Source: JADKIH01 sp031367345 (lineage in GTDB: Bacteria; Bacteroidota; Bacteroidia; AKYH767-A; 2013-40CM-41-45). Taken from it: a DNA stretch of 8,194 bases. The notes under the pieces were generated by a model. That model was given only the letters and a program-made list of their open reading frames with translations, had not been told where the DNA came from and ran no database searches. This document shows positions 1 through 5,843 of this stretch, in pieces. Each line of letters starts with the position of its first letter. The first letter of the stretch is position 1. Where the stretch lies: contig JANLPR010000067.1 in the NCBI GenBank assembly GCA_031367345.1, positions 1-8,194 of the forward strand, given 5' to 3'. The position numbers and the translations under genes are program-made.

Positions 1-116
1 ATGAATGTGAAAAGTGTAAAACTATTCTTCGACCTCTTACTGGTGATTGTTGTGTTTTTTGTAGTTATGGTTCAGAAAAATGTCCGTCAGTTCAAAAGGG
101 TAATAATTGTTGTTGA
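1..116 (+). CDS. GDCCVxC domain (seleno)protein family, C-terminal part (5' end outside window)
   Basis: The reading frame starting at base 3 is open from the window edge to the TGA at 114-116. It gives a Cys-rich tail with EC-x2-C (residues 1-5 of the visible part), the signature GDCCVFCSYG, then KCP and a terminal NNCC. This matches my memory of the small Bacteroidota family named after its GDCCVxC motif, in which some members carry selenocysteine in place of a Cys. The split first codon ends in AT, which fits the Tyr that usually precedes EC in the family. Seven of the eight visible Cys lie in pairs or CxxC-like spacing, which suggests metal or metalloid binding or thiol chemistry. The exact function is not known to me. 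The last codon, TGA after CC, is taken as a true stop because family members end this way. Reading it as Sec would add only about seven residues. The gene lies 35 nt before the methyltransferase on the same strand, so one transcript is likely. Confidence 0.85.
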   Translation, partial: ECEKCKTILRPLTGDCCVFCSYGSEKCPSVQKGNNCC

Positions 117-151
117 GCATTAGATTTGAATAAATAAATCTTAAATAAACT

Positions 152-766
152 ATGGAATCAAAAAAAGAACATTGGGAAAAAGTTTTTGAGATGAAAGCGG
201 AAGACGAAGTAAGTTGGTTCCAACCTTATCCGAAAACTTCTGTTGAGTTTTTTGAATTGTTCAATTTGCCAATTGAAGCTAACATCATCGATATAGGAGC
301 AGGCGACGGTCATCTTGTAGATGTGTTTTTAGAGAAAGGGTATCAAAATATTTATGTTTTAGATATATCCTCGAAAGCATTGGACAGAGCAAAAAAAAGA
401 TTAGGAAGTAAAGCAGATCTGGTTACTTGGATAGTCTCTGACGTGACTGATTTTAAACCGGAAGTGAAATTCGATTTTTGGCATGACCGTGCTGCATTTC
501 ATTTTCTTACAACTGAAGTGCAAGTAGAGAAATATATTTCTATTGCGAAAGATGCTATTAACGAAGGCGGTTATCTTGTTCTCGGAACTTTTTCTGATAA
601 AGGGCCAACTAAATGTAGTGGTTTAGAAATAAAGCAATACAATGAAGCAAGTATGTCGGCTCAATTTGAAAAATATTTTGAACGGATAAAGTGCATTGAA
701 GAAGATCACACCACACCTTTCAATACTATTCAGAATTTTTTATTTTGCAGCTTTAGAAGAAAATAA
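152..766 (+). CDS. Class I SAM-dependent methyltransferase
   Basis: This soluble 204-residue protein has a Rossmann-type methyltransferase fold. Motif I is IIDIGAGDG (residues 45-53), which binds the methionine part of S-adenosylmethionine. The acidic residue of motif II is D71 in VLDIS, the adenine-side acidic segment is SDVTDF (96-101), and motif IV is represented by FDFWHDRAAFHFLT (107-120). GGYLVLGTF (139-147) matches the next core strand. The later GPTKCSGLEIKQY (151-163) is a block I associate with a small bacterial subgroup, annotated only as class I methyltransferases. The acceptor substrate is not known. Thiopurine/tellurite-type small-molecule methyltransferases are related in fold, but I see nothing that proves such a substrate. 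The ATG at 152 is chosen because the protein begins with the usual EHWEKVF segment. The 35-nt gap after the GDCCVxC gene holds only a weak 6-bp AT hairpin (122-127 with 136-141), so co-transcription is likely. Confidence 0.9.
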   Translation: MESKKEHWEKVFEMKAEDEVSWFQPYPKTSVEFFELFNLPIEANIIDIGAGDGHLVDVFLEKGYQNIYVLDISSKALDRAKKRLGSKADLVTWIVSDVTDFKPEVKFDFWHDRAAFHFLTTEVQVEKYISIAKDAINEGGYLVLGTFSDKGPTKCSGLEIKQYNEASMSAQFEKYFERIKCIEEDHTTPFNTIQNFLFCSFRRK

Positions 767-793
767 AAGTCTGATGTTGGATTGATCAGACTT
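767..793. terminator. Bidirectional hairpin terminator between convergent genes
   Basis: A perfect 9-bp stem pairs AAGTCTGAT (767-775) with ATCAGACTT (785-793), with a 9-nt loop. It begins one base after the methyltransferase stop and overlaps the stop codon of the minus-strand YihY gene by 2 nt. On the minus strand the stem runs into TTTTATTTT, a good U-tract. On the plus strand it is followed by the weaker ATTTATTG. It therefore probably ends both transcripts. Confidence 0.75.
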
Positions 794-1718
794 ATTTATT
801 GTTAAGTTCATTAACTACACTTACAACCTGAACGGAGTATTCATTCGGAACTATATTTTGTCCATGATTTCTCGCATACACTTTTGTGAATTCAACGCCA
901 AAGTAAAGAATGATTGCTGAATAGTAAACCCATACAAGCAACAAAATAACGGATCCGGCAGCTCCATAAATGGATGCTAAATGAGAATTGCCCAAATAAA
1001 ATCCAATCACAAATTTTCCGAACATAAAAAGCAATGCAGTGAACGAGGATCCTATAATACAATCTTTCAATGCTACTTTTCCATCAGGAAGAGATTTGAA
1101 AATTATTGTAAACAAAATAGTGATGATCAGAAATAAGATCAAGATATTTAGATAGTAAAATAAGTCGATTGTTGTGTTCGGAAAATATCCTGCGAGCTTG
1201 GAATATAAGACCTCCATTAAAGCATTAATTATTAGTCCGACTAATAATAGGAAACTTACAGATCCAATCATTGAAAAGGACATCAATCTATTTTTGATAA
1301 ATTTTATTAATCCTCGCTTAGGCTTTGCTTTAATTCCCCAAATAAAATTAATGGAATCTTGAATTTCAACAAATACTCCGGATGCACCAATGATTAATAA
1401 TATTACGCCAATTGTTGTTACGAAACTATTGCTCTTGGAAAGGCTAACATTTTTAATTGCCTCTTGAATTTGGAGTGCAGCATCATTTCCAACCAAGCCG
1501 TTTATTTGGCCGAAGAGTTCACCTGTGACTGCATCTTTTCCAAAAAATACTCCACTCAACGTTATGAGAATAATTAATAGTGGAGGTAACGCAAAAATTG
1601 TATAGTAGGACAAAGCCGCACTAAGTTTAATGCAATTGTCGTCTATAAACTCGGTTAAGCTCATTTTTAAGAGCCGGGTAAGTCTATTATCTGTAATTTT
1701 TTTGAAGTATGATTTCAA
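792..1718 (-). CDS. YihY/BrkB (UPF0761) family inner-membrane protein
   Basis: This 308-residue protein belongs to the YihY/virulence factor BrkB family, once mis-annotated as ribonuclease BN. It shows about six hydrophobic membrane segments, near residues 36-58, 99-120, 148-170, 186-207, 220-243 and 251-275. Family hallmarks are KLSAALSYYTIF (31-42) at the first segment, the GASGVFVEIQDSINFIWG block (111-128), and the C-terminal SIYGAAGSVILLLVWVYYSA (249-268) followed by FGVEFTKVYAR. Its length is usual for the family. Its molecular role is not established; a transport or envelope function is only inferred from its topology. The start is unusual. No ATG lies between the upstream in-frame stop and residue 19, so the gene either starts at TTG (1716-1718), keeping a basic amphipathic N-terminus normal for the family, or at ATG (1662-1664), which would give a shorter protein still holding the first conserved block. 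It is a single gene, convergent with the methyltransferase and divergent from the DUF4258 gene. Confidence 0.92.
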   Translation of the reverse strand: MKSYFKKITDNRLTRLLKMSLTEFIDDNCIKLSAALSYYTIFALPPLLIILITLSGVFFGKDAVTGELFGQINGLVGNDAALQIQEAIKNVSLSKSNSFVTTIGVILLIIGASGVFVEIQDSINFIWGIKAKPKRGLIKFIKNRLMSFSMIGSVSFLLLVGLIINALMEVLYSKLAGYFPNTTIDLFYYLNILILFLIITILFTIIFKSLPDGKVALKDCIIGSSFTALLFMFGKFVIGFYLGNSHLASIYGAAGSVILLLVWVYYSAIILYFGVEFTKVYARNHGQNIVPNEYSVQVVSVVNELNNK

Positions 1719-1750
1719 ATGTTTGATATAAAAATTCGAAGAGTATAATT

Positions 1751-1758
1751 CAAAGATA
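1751..1758 (-). promoter_or_regulatory. Candidate Bacteroidota -7 promoter element for the YihY gene
   Basis: Read on the minus strand this is TATCTTTG, an exact match to the TAnnTTTG -7 consensus of Bacteroidota housekeeping promoters. It lies 33 nt upstream of the TTG start, leaving a leader of roughly 25 nt, which is compatible with that start. No TTG was found at the usual -33 spacing, so the call is tentative. Confidence 0.3.
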
Positions 1759-1818
1759 GTAAAGTCTTAGATTATTTAGTGGTAATTTGATTGGAAGTTT
1801 ATTTTATGGACTTTTTAA

Positions 1819-1847
1819 TTGAATGTTGAATGATATTATTATTTTTG
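1819..1847 (+). promoter_or_regulatory. Candidate Bacteroidota promoter for the DUF4258 gene
   Basis: TTG (1819-1821) is separated by 18 nt from TATTTTTG (1840-1847), which fits the TTG / TAnnTTTG -33/-7 pattern. The expected transcript start is about 1850-1855, some 20 nt before the ATG at 1873. Chance matches are common in DNA this AT-rich. Confidence 0.35.
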
Positions 1848-1872
1848 GTCGATATACTTTGATTAACAATTT

Positions 1873-2310
1873 ATGAGAATGAGACAACCTTCCATCAACA
1901 AAGCCGGGAATTTTACTACAATAATCGTGATCATTTTATTAGGTCTTGTAGCTTTGGGATTAAAGAAATGTAGGGAATCTAAAGATGCTTACCCAGATAG
2001 ATCTGTAACTACTTCCGTTGGTGATTGGAGGCACCATAAAATTATTTATACAAAACATGCACGCTGTAGAATGGAATGTAGAGATATTTCTGAGAATGAA
2101 GTTGAATATGTTTTAGCTAACGGTGTAATAAATGAAGCTAAAAGTACTGAAGAAGATCAAGAAAGCGAAGGCCATTGTCCTACTTTTGCTTTAGAAGCAA
2201 ATACCAACGATGGTCAACATGTTCGAATTGTATTTGGAGCCTGTGATAAGATTACAAAAGTGATCACTGCAATTGACCTCGGTGTCGAACATCAATGTAA
2301 TTGCAGGTGA
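1873..2310 (+). CDS. Membrane-anchored DUF4258 domain protein
   Basis: This 145-residue protein has one hydrophobic segment (residues 14-30, TTIIVIILLGLVALGL) followed by a short linker and a DUF4258 domain (about 55-145). The domain is recognised by IIYTKHARCRMECRDIS (57-73) with its conserved His62, then EVEYVLANG (76-84), the strand QHVRIVFGAC (115-124) and the closing VITAIDL. This is a small alpha/beta domain of unknown biochemical function; I recall it being listed in surveys of bacterial toxin-related domains, but nothing here shows toxicity and no immunity-like partner is present. Seven Cys are present, including C65-x3-C69 and a C-terminal C142-x-C144, which could form a metal site or disulfides. 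Positive residues flank the membrane segment on both sides, so its orientation is unclear. ATG at 1873 is used; M3 (1879) is an alternative. The gene is monocistronic and convergent with the lipoprotein gene. Confidence 0.82.
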   Translation: MRMRQPSINKAGNFTTIIVIILLGLVALGLKKCRESKDAYPDRSVTTSVGDWRHHKIIYTKHARCRMECRDISENEVEYVLANGVINEAKSTEEDQESEGHCPTFALEANTNDGQHVRIVFGACDKITKVITAIDLGVEHQCNCR

Positions 2311-2341
2311 TTTTTTAATCATGAAGTATTGTGTAATTTAT

Positions 2342-2467
2342 TTAGTGATTGGTGAGTAGTAAGTGGTGAGTAAAAAAAATTCTAGACTATAGTCTAGTGA
2401 CTAGTGACTATTGACCCTTGACCCTTGACCTTACTTACTACTTACTACTTACTACTTACTCACTAGG
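2342..2467. repeat. Heptamer-based repeat element with large inverted repeat
   Basis: Nearly the whole stretch reads in 7-bp steps. The left side is TTAGTGA, TTGGTGA, GTAGTAA, GTGGTGA (2342-2369). Next come an A8 run (2372-2379) and a perfect 16-bp palindrome (2382-2397). The right side is TGACTAG, TGACTAT, TGACCCT twice, TGACCTT, then ACTTACT four times and CACTAGG (2398-2467). The left heptamers are near reverse complements of the ACTTACT units: 2352-2372 pairs with 2439-2459 over 21 bp with three G-T pairs, enclosing the palindrome. It lies between convergent genes, so it could act as a two-way terminator. Its last units form the final codons and TAA stop of the lipoprotein gene. It resembles a dispersed or slippage-grown repeat, but copies elsewhere cannot be seen from this window. 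Confidence 0.85.
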
Positions 2468-3526
2468 TTTCGCCATTTGCTTTTGTAACACCGATTCCTC
2501 ATTTATTCTTTGTTGCAAATTTTGAACATAATCTCTTGCTTCTTTATTTCCATATTGTGTATAAGAATCTTGAGCCCATTTCAATGCTGTTCCATATTCT
2601 CCCAGCACTTCATATCCTATCGCTATATTGTAGGTAAGAAACCCCCCATCTTTTGGCTTCTTAACTTTTTGCAATCCCTTTTTCCATTCATCTATTGCTT
2701 CGTTCCATTGATTTACATCAGCATATCGTGACCCTACTTTCAACTCTTCTATCCGTTTTGATTTCCCATAAAAAGATCTTGAAATTCTAATCGGCATCGG
2801 CGAAATCTTGTAAGCATAATCCTCTCCTACTGCACTTGCCAAATATTTATTAGCATTCGATTTTGAAATTAATACATTGATTGCATCAAATGGCGTTGTA
2901 CCGGTTCCTTCCCATGAATTATTTTTTGTGATCATCTGCTGATCAATAATCGTTTTGTCTTTGTTATAATAAGTTCTTATTCCCATTTTTACTGTGCCAA
3001 CTCCTGATGCATAAAACTCATTATATTCTACTTCCTTTTTATTTGCACCATCTCCAATTGTTTTTTTCTTAATTCTTGTACCGTTTGTTATTATAAAATC
3101 GGTATCAAAAACTTCTAGACTTACCACAATTTCTGAATGGGTATTAATACATAGTTGATCTATGACTTCCCATTTTATTGGATTTGGGAAAGCGGATGTG
3201 ATACTATTTCCTTCTAAACGATCAGGCCAAATTTTTACATTAAAGCGTGGTGAATAATTCAAACTGTTTTTTAAACTATTCATAGCCTCTTGAGCTGCAG
3301 CTTTATCGTCTGATGGAAGTTCTCCGGTTAATATTCCTTCAATAATATTAAAAGTTTCATTATTGAATTTAGTTCTATCAACTAATAATATTGTATTCGC
3401 CTCCGATGGAAAAGTAATTTGTGCCGGCCGGGTAATGTTAAATGAAACAATTCTCGAAGGCCCACATGATGTAAATATGGAGACAACGGCGATTAGCAAG
3501 TAATTATAAAATGATTTGATCTTCAT
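2456..3526 (-). CDS. DUF6340-like lipoprotein with C-terminal TPR region
   Basis: This 356-residue predicted lipoprotein has a signal peptide of about 20 residues ending in FTSC, with C21 as the probable lipidated residue, so it should sit in the outer or inner membrane. The segment after it, with an N-terminal strand, RPAQITFP (33-40) and TILLVDR (45-51), resembles the DUF6340 family of Bacteroidota. Residues 115-250 are predicted mainly beta, with alternating polar and hydrophobic residues (for example SEIVVSLEVFDTDF). Residues about 261-340 contain two TPR-like helical hairpins (RYADVNQWNEAIDEWKKGL and FLTYNIAIGYEVLGEYGTAL), a module for protein contacts. The family's function is unknown to me; a scaffold or assembly role for an envelope complex is inference only. 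No close same-strand partner exists: the next minus-strand gene upstream is 205 nt away across a terminator. The final Pro-Ser-Glu codons and stop lie inside the heptamer repeat element. Confidence 0.8.
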   Translation of the reverse strand: MKIKSFYNYLLIAVVSIFTSCGPSRIVSFNITRPAQITFPSEANTILLVDRTKFNNETFNIIEGILTGELPSDDKAAAQEAMNSLKNSLNYSPRFNVKIWPDRLEGNSITSAFPNPIKWEVIDQLCINTHSEIVVSLEVFDTDFIITNGTRIKKKTIGDGANKKEVEYNEFYASGVGTVKMGIRTYYNKDKTIIDQQMITKNNSWEGTGTTPFDAINVLISKSNANKYLASAVGEDYAYKISPMPIRISRSFYGKSKRIEELKVGSRYADVNQWNEAIDEWKKGLQKVKKPKDGGFLTYNIAIGYEVLGEYGTALKWAQDSYTQYGNKEARDYVQNLQQRINEESVLQKQMAKPSE

Positions 3527-3666
3527 TGCTGTTAAATAATGGGGATAAATGAATACCTACAAATACGCAAAAAATATAGTGAAGGTTGCAGATATTATTT
3601 CAAAATAATCTTTTTAAGACTTATCGTATATTCTTTCAAACTTGTCTTTTCAATTAATTGAGATAG

Positions 3667-3718
3667 AACATAACAAAAACAACCAACTCAATCTTAAGTT
3701 GGTTGTTTTTGTTATGTT
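3667..3718. terminator. Perfect 22-bp inverted repeat, bidirectional terminator
   Basis: Arms 3667-3688 and 3697-3718 are exact reverse complements around an 8-nt loop. The core AACCAACT/AGTTGGTT is flanked by an A-rich outer left arm and a T-rich outer right arm (GTTTTTGTTATGTT). On either strand the core stem is thus followed by a U-tract, the normal shape of an intrinsic terminator. It starts 13 nt beyond the stop of the minus-strand fibronectin-repeat gene and should end that transcript before it reaches the lipoprotein gene. Confidence 0.85.
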
Positions 3719-3731
3719 ATTTTTATTGATT

Positions 3732-5843
3732 TCAGTAAACGATTATTCGCTTTTGTTCTTGATGAGAACCATCACTAATGATTAAAAAATAAATTCCGGG
3801 TGATAGTTGACTAATGTCTGTTTCGAAAATATTTTCACCTTGACTTATTTTAATTTCATTGTGAATTATTTTTTTTCCACTTATATCTGTAATGAAAATT
3901 TGTTCTTTTTCGTTTTCAGAACTTGTGAAATAAATAGTGATACGATCGTGTGCCGGATTTGGATAGACTTCGATGTTCTGTTTTAAATCTGTAGTACTTC
4001 GGGAAATTTTAAGCGGTGTTCCGAATATAGATAAGGATGAATAAGATGATATCGGCTGCCCATTACATAGTGTTCTTACTTGCCATTGATATGTAGTTAA
4101 TGGTAACAAACTCGTTAATGTAGTTGAATTAATACCACCTGCTCCCGAAATTTTCTTCCAGAGATAACTCGTGCTTCCATTAACCGAATAGCGCACTAGA
4201 AAACTATCAGCAGTTACTAATGGTGTCCATGATATGTCTGCTGTCGAATTAGTAATGTTAGTGCTAGTGAGATTATATGGAATTGTGCATGCAACAGGTA
4301 CATTGGAAGTCGAGAATGTTGCCATTGTTGAATATCCGCTACTCGTTCCTGTGCAAATAGAACTTATCTGGAATTGATAGTTGGTATTAGGATTTAACCC
4401 ACTCAATATTGCAGAATAACCTGAGGTCCCGGGTTGATTTAAATATCTATTTATTCCTGATCCAACTTCTGAATACCTAATTCGAAATGTATCTGCCGAA
4501 ACTAAATTCGACCAGCTGATTAGTGCGGATACATTAGTAATATTGGAAACTGATAATGAATGAGGTCGTGAGCATGCAACCGGAATGTTTAATGTTGTGA
4601 AAAAAGATGTGCTGCTATAGCCGCTACTTACTCCTAAACAAATTGAACTTACTTGCCAAAAGTATGCAGTGTTCGCTTGTAAATTGGAAAGAGTGAAATT
4701 ATTTGAACCACTTCCATTTTTATTTACATAAATATAATTTCCACCTGAAACTTCACGATAACGAATTCTAAATGTATCGGCAACAACGTATGGCGACCAA
4801 CTAAGTGTTGCCGAAATATTTGTTGTATTTGAAGAAGATAGTCCCCATGGTCTAACACAATTAACCGGAGTAGATGAGGTGACAAATGATATTGCAGGTG
4901 AATATCCACTGCTCACACCCAAACAAATAGAACTAACTTGAATATCGTACGTAGTAGCCGGCTGAAGATTTTGCAAAGTATAAACATGAGGCAAGGTTCC
5001 ATCGTAATTTATATATCGATAATTTCCGGAACCGGATACTGAGTACCGAATCCTGAATGTATCAGCCGTAACATAATTCGTCCAATTAATTGCTGCCGAA
5101 TTATTAGTAATTGAATTTGTAAAAATCCCATTCGGACGTACACAACTAATTGTTATAGGAAGAGTAGTAAATGAAACTATTGGTATGCTATAAGTGCTGC
5201 TTACACCTTGACATTTTGTACTTACTTCGATGGTGTAAGTTGTTCCTGGTAATAAATTAAGAAGCGTTGAATTTACAACACTACCCGCTCCGTCAACATC
5301 TTTATATTGGTAAGCAGAACTTCCGGTTTTATATCTGATCCTAAACGTATCTGCTACTTGTGCGTTCCAATTAATTTGTGCTCCGGTATTTGTAATATTG
5401 CTCACTGAAATTCCGGAAGGTACAGTACAACTGTTAACCAAACGAACAAGAAATCCGTTCGGTAATATATTATCAGTGAGGATTGGCAATACATTTGGAA
5501 TTCCACCCTGAGAAATTACATGCACATCGTACCAGCCCGGAACTGCATTACTTGGAATCGTGAAATTGGTAGTTAGTGAATCTGAAAAGTAAGGATAAAT
5601 CGGCGATGGATAAATTTGAGATTGATCAAAATATGTAGTATAGATAATGTTTGATCCTTGTTGTAAATAAATATCGCTTGTGCCAATAGGAGGAGATGCA
5701 GACATCATAACTCCTGAAGCCAATGTTATGGTAGTTGTTAGTGTTTGTCCTTGGAAAGCTGACGTGGGAGTGATGGATGCAACTTGTGCAAAAGTGAAAT
5801 TATACACAAGTAGGAAAAAAGAACTGACAATTATTTTTTTCAT
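3732..5843 (-). CDS. Secreted fibronectin type III repeat protein with T9SS type A sorting domain
   Basis: This 703-residue secreted or surface protein carries a Sec signal peptide (1-20, cleavage after FAQ). An Ig-like N-terminal region (about 21-136) begins SITPTSAFQGQTL, like IPT/TIG or bacterial Ig folds. Five fibronectin type III-like repeats of about 95 residues follow, starting near 139, 234, 329, 424 and 519. Each has a Cys-x2-Pro start, NITN, an inner Trp, ADTFRIRY (ADSFLVRY in the last), a TTY-type motif and VSSICxGxSSGYS. The T9SS type A sorting domain (about 622-703) shows VYPNPAHDRITIYF, TDISGKKI and LSPGIYFLIIS, and directs outer-membrane export and surface attachment or release. 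No catalytic domain is visible, so the likely job is adhesion, binding or structure. The ATG at 5843 is supported by the signal peptide. The gene is monocistronic, with a strong terminator just beyond its stop and a long AT-rich upstream region. Confidence 0.93.
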   Translation of the reverse strand: MKKIIVSSFFLLVYNFTFAQVASITPTSAFQGQTLTTTITLASGVMMSASPPIGTSDIYLQQGSNIIYTTYFDQSQIYPSPIYPYFSDSLTTNFTIPSNAVPGWYDVHVISQGGIPNVLPILTDNILPNGFLVRLVNSCTVPSGISVSNITNTGAQINWNAQVADTFRIRYKTGSSAYQYKDVDGAGSVVNSTLLNLLPGTTYTIEVSTKCQGVSSTYSIPIVSFTTLPITISCVRPNGIFTNSITNNSAAINWTNYVTADTFRIRYSVSGSGNYRYINYDGTLPHVYTLQNLQPATTYDIQVSSICLGVSSGYSPAISFVTSSTPVNCVRPWGLSSSNTTNISATLSWSPYVVADTFRIRYREVSGGNYIYVNKNGSGSNNFTLSNLQANTAYFWQVSSICLGVSSGYSSTSFFTTLNIPVACSRPHSLSVSNITNVSALISWSNLVSADTFRIRYSEVGSGINRYLNQPGTSGYSAILSGLNPNTNYQFQISSICTGTSSGYSTMATFSTSNVPVACTIPYNLTSTNITNSTADISWTPLVTADSFLVRYSVNGSTSYLWKKISGAGGINSTTLTSLLPLTTYQWQVRTLCNGQPISSYSSLSIFGTPLKISRSTTDLKQNIEVYPNPAHDRITIYFTSSENEKEQIFITDISGKKIIHNEIKISQGENIFETDISQLSPGIYFLIISDGSHQEQKRIIVY
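4020..5429 (-). repeat. Five tandem fibronectin type III-like coding repeats
   Basis: Repeat units correspond approximately to 5429-5160, 5144-4875, 4859-4593, 4574-4308 and 4289-4020. In the protein their starts are spaced 95 residues apart. Units 2 to 4 are the most alike (ADTFRIRY and SSICxGxSSGYS), while units 1 and 5 have diverged. Each contains a Cys at its start and a second Cys 72-74 residues later, suggesting one disulfide per domain. The similarity points to growth by internal duplication. Confidence 0.85.

Noticed and set aside
1..123. A 40-codon ATG-started hydrophobic ORF in frame 1
   Set aside because: It overlaps the frame-3 reading with the unmistakable GDCCVFCSYG motif; the frame-1 product is low-complexity Val/Phe and looks like a shadow.
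1174..1362. 62-codon plus-strand ORF
   Set aside because: It lies antisense within the well-supported YihY-family gene and shows no domain pattern.
1873..2310. Toxin-antitoxin system centred on the DUF4258 protein
   Set aside because: There is no small overlapping or adjacent partner gene; the neighbours are unrelated and on the opposite strand.
2398..2467. CRISPR array from the regular short repeats
   Set aside because: The units are 7 bp and directly adjacent, with no 25-40 bp repeats or unique spacers, and no cas genes are present.
2510..2731. 73-codon plus-strand ORF
   Set aside because: It is antisense to the TPR region of the lipoprotein gene; its Cys/Ile-rich composition is typical of a shadow.
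4724..4909. 61-codon minus-strand ORF
   Set aside because: It is an alternative frame inside a fibronectin repeat of the 703-residue gene.
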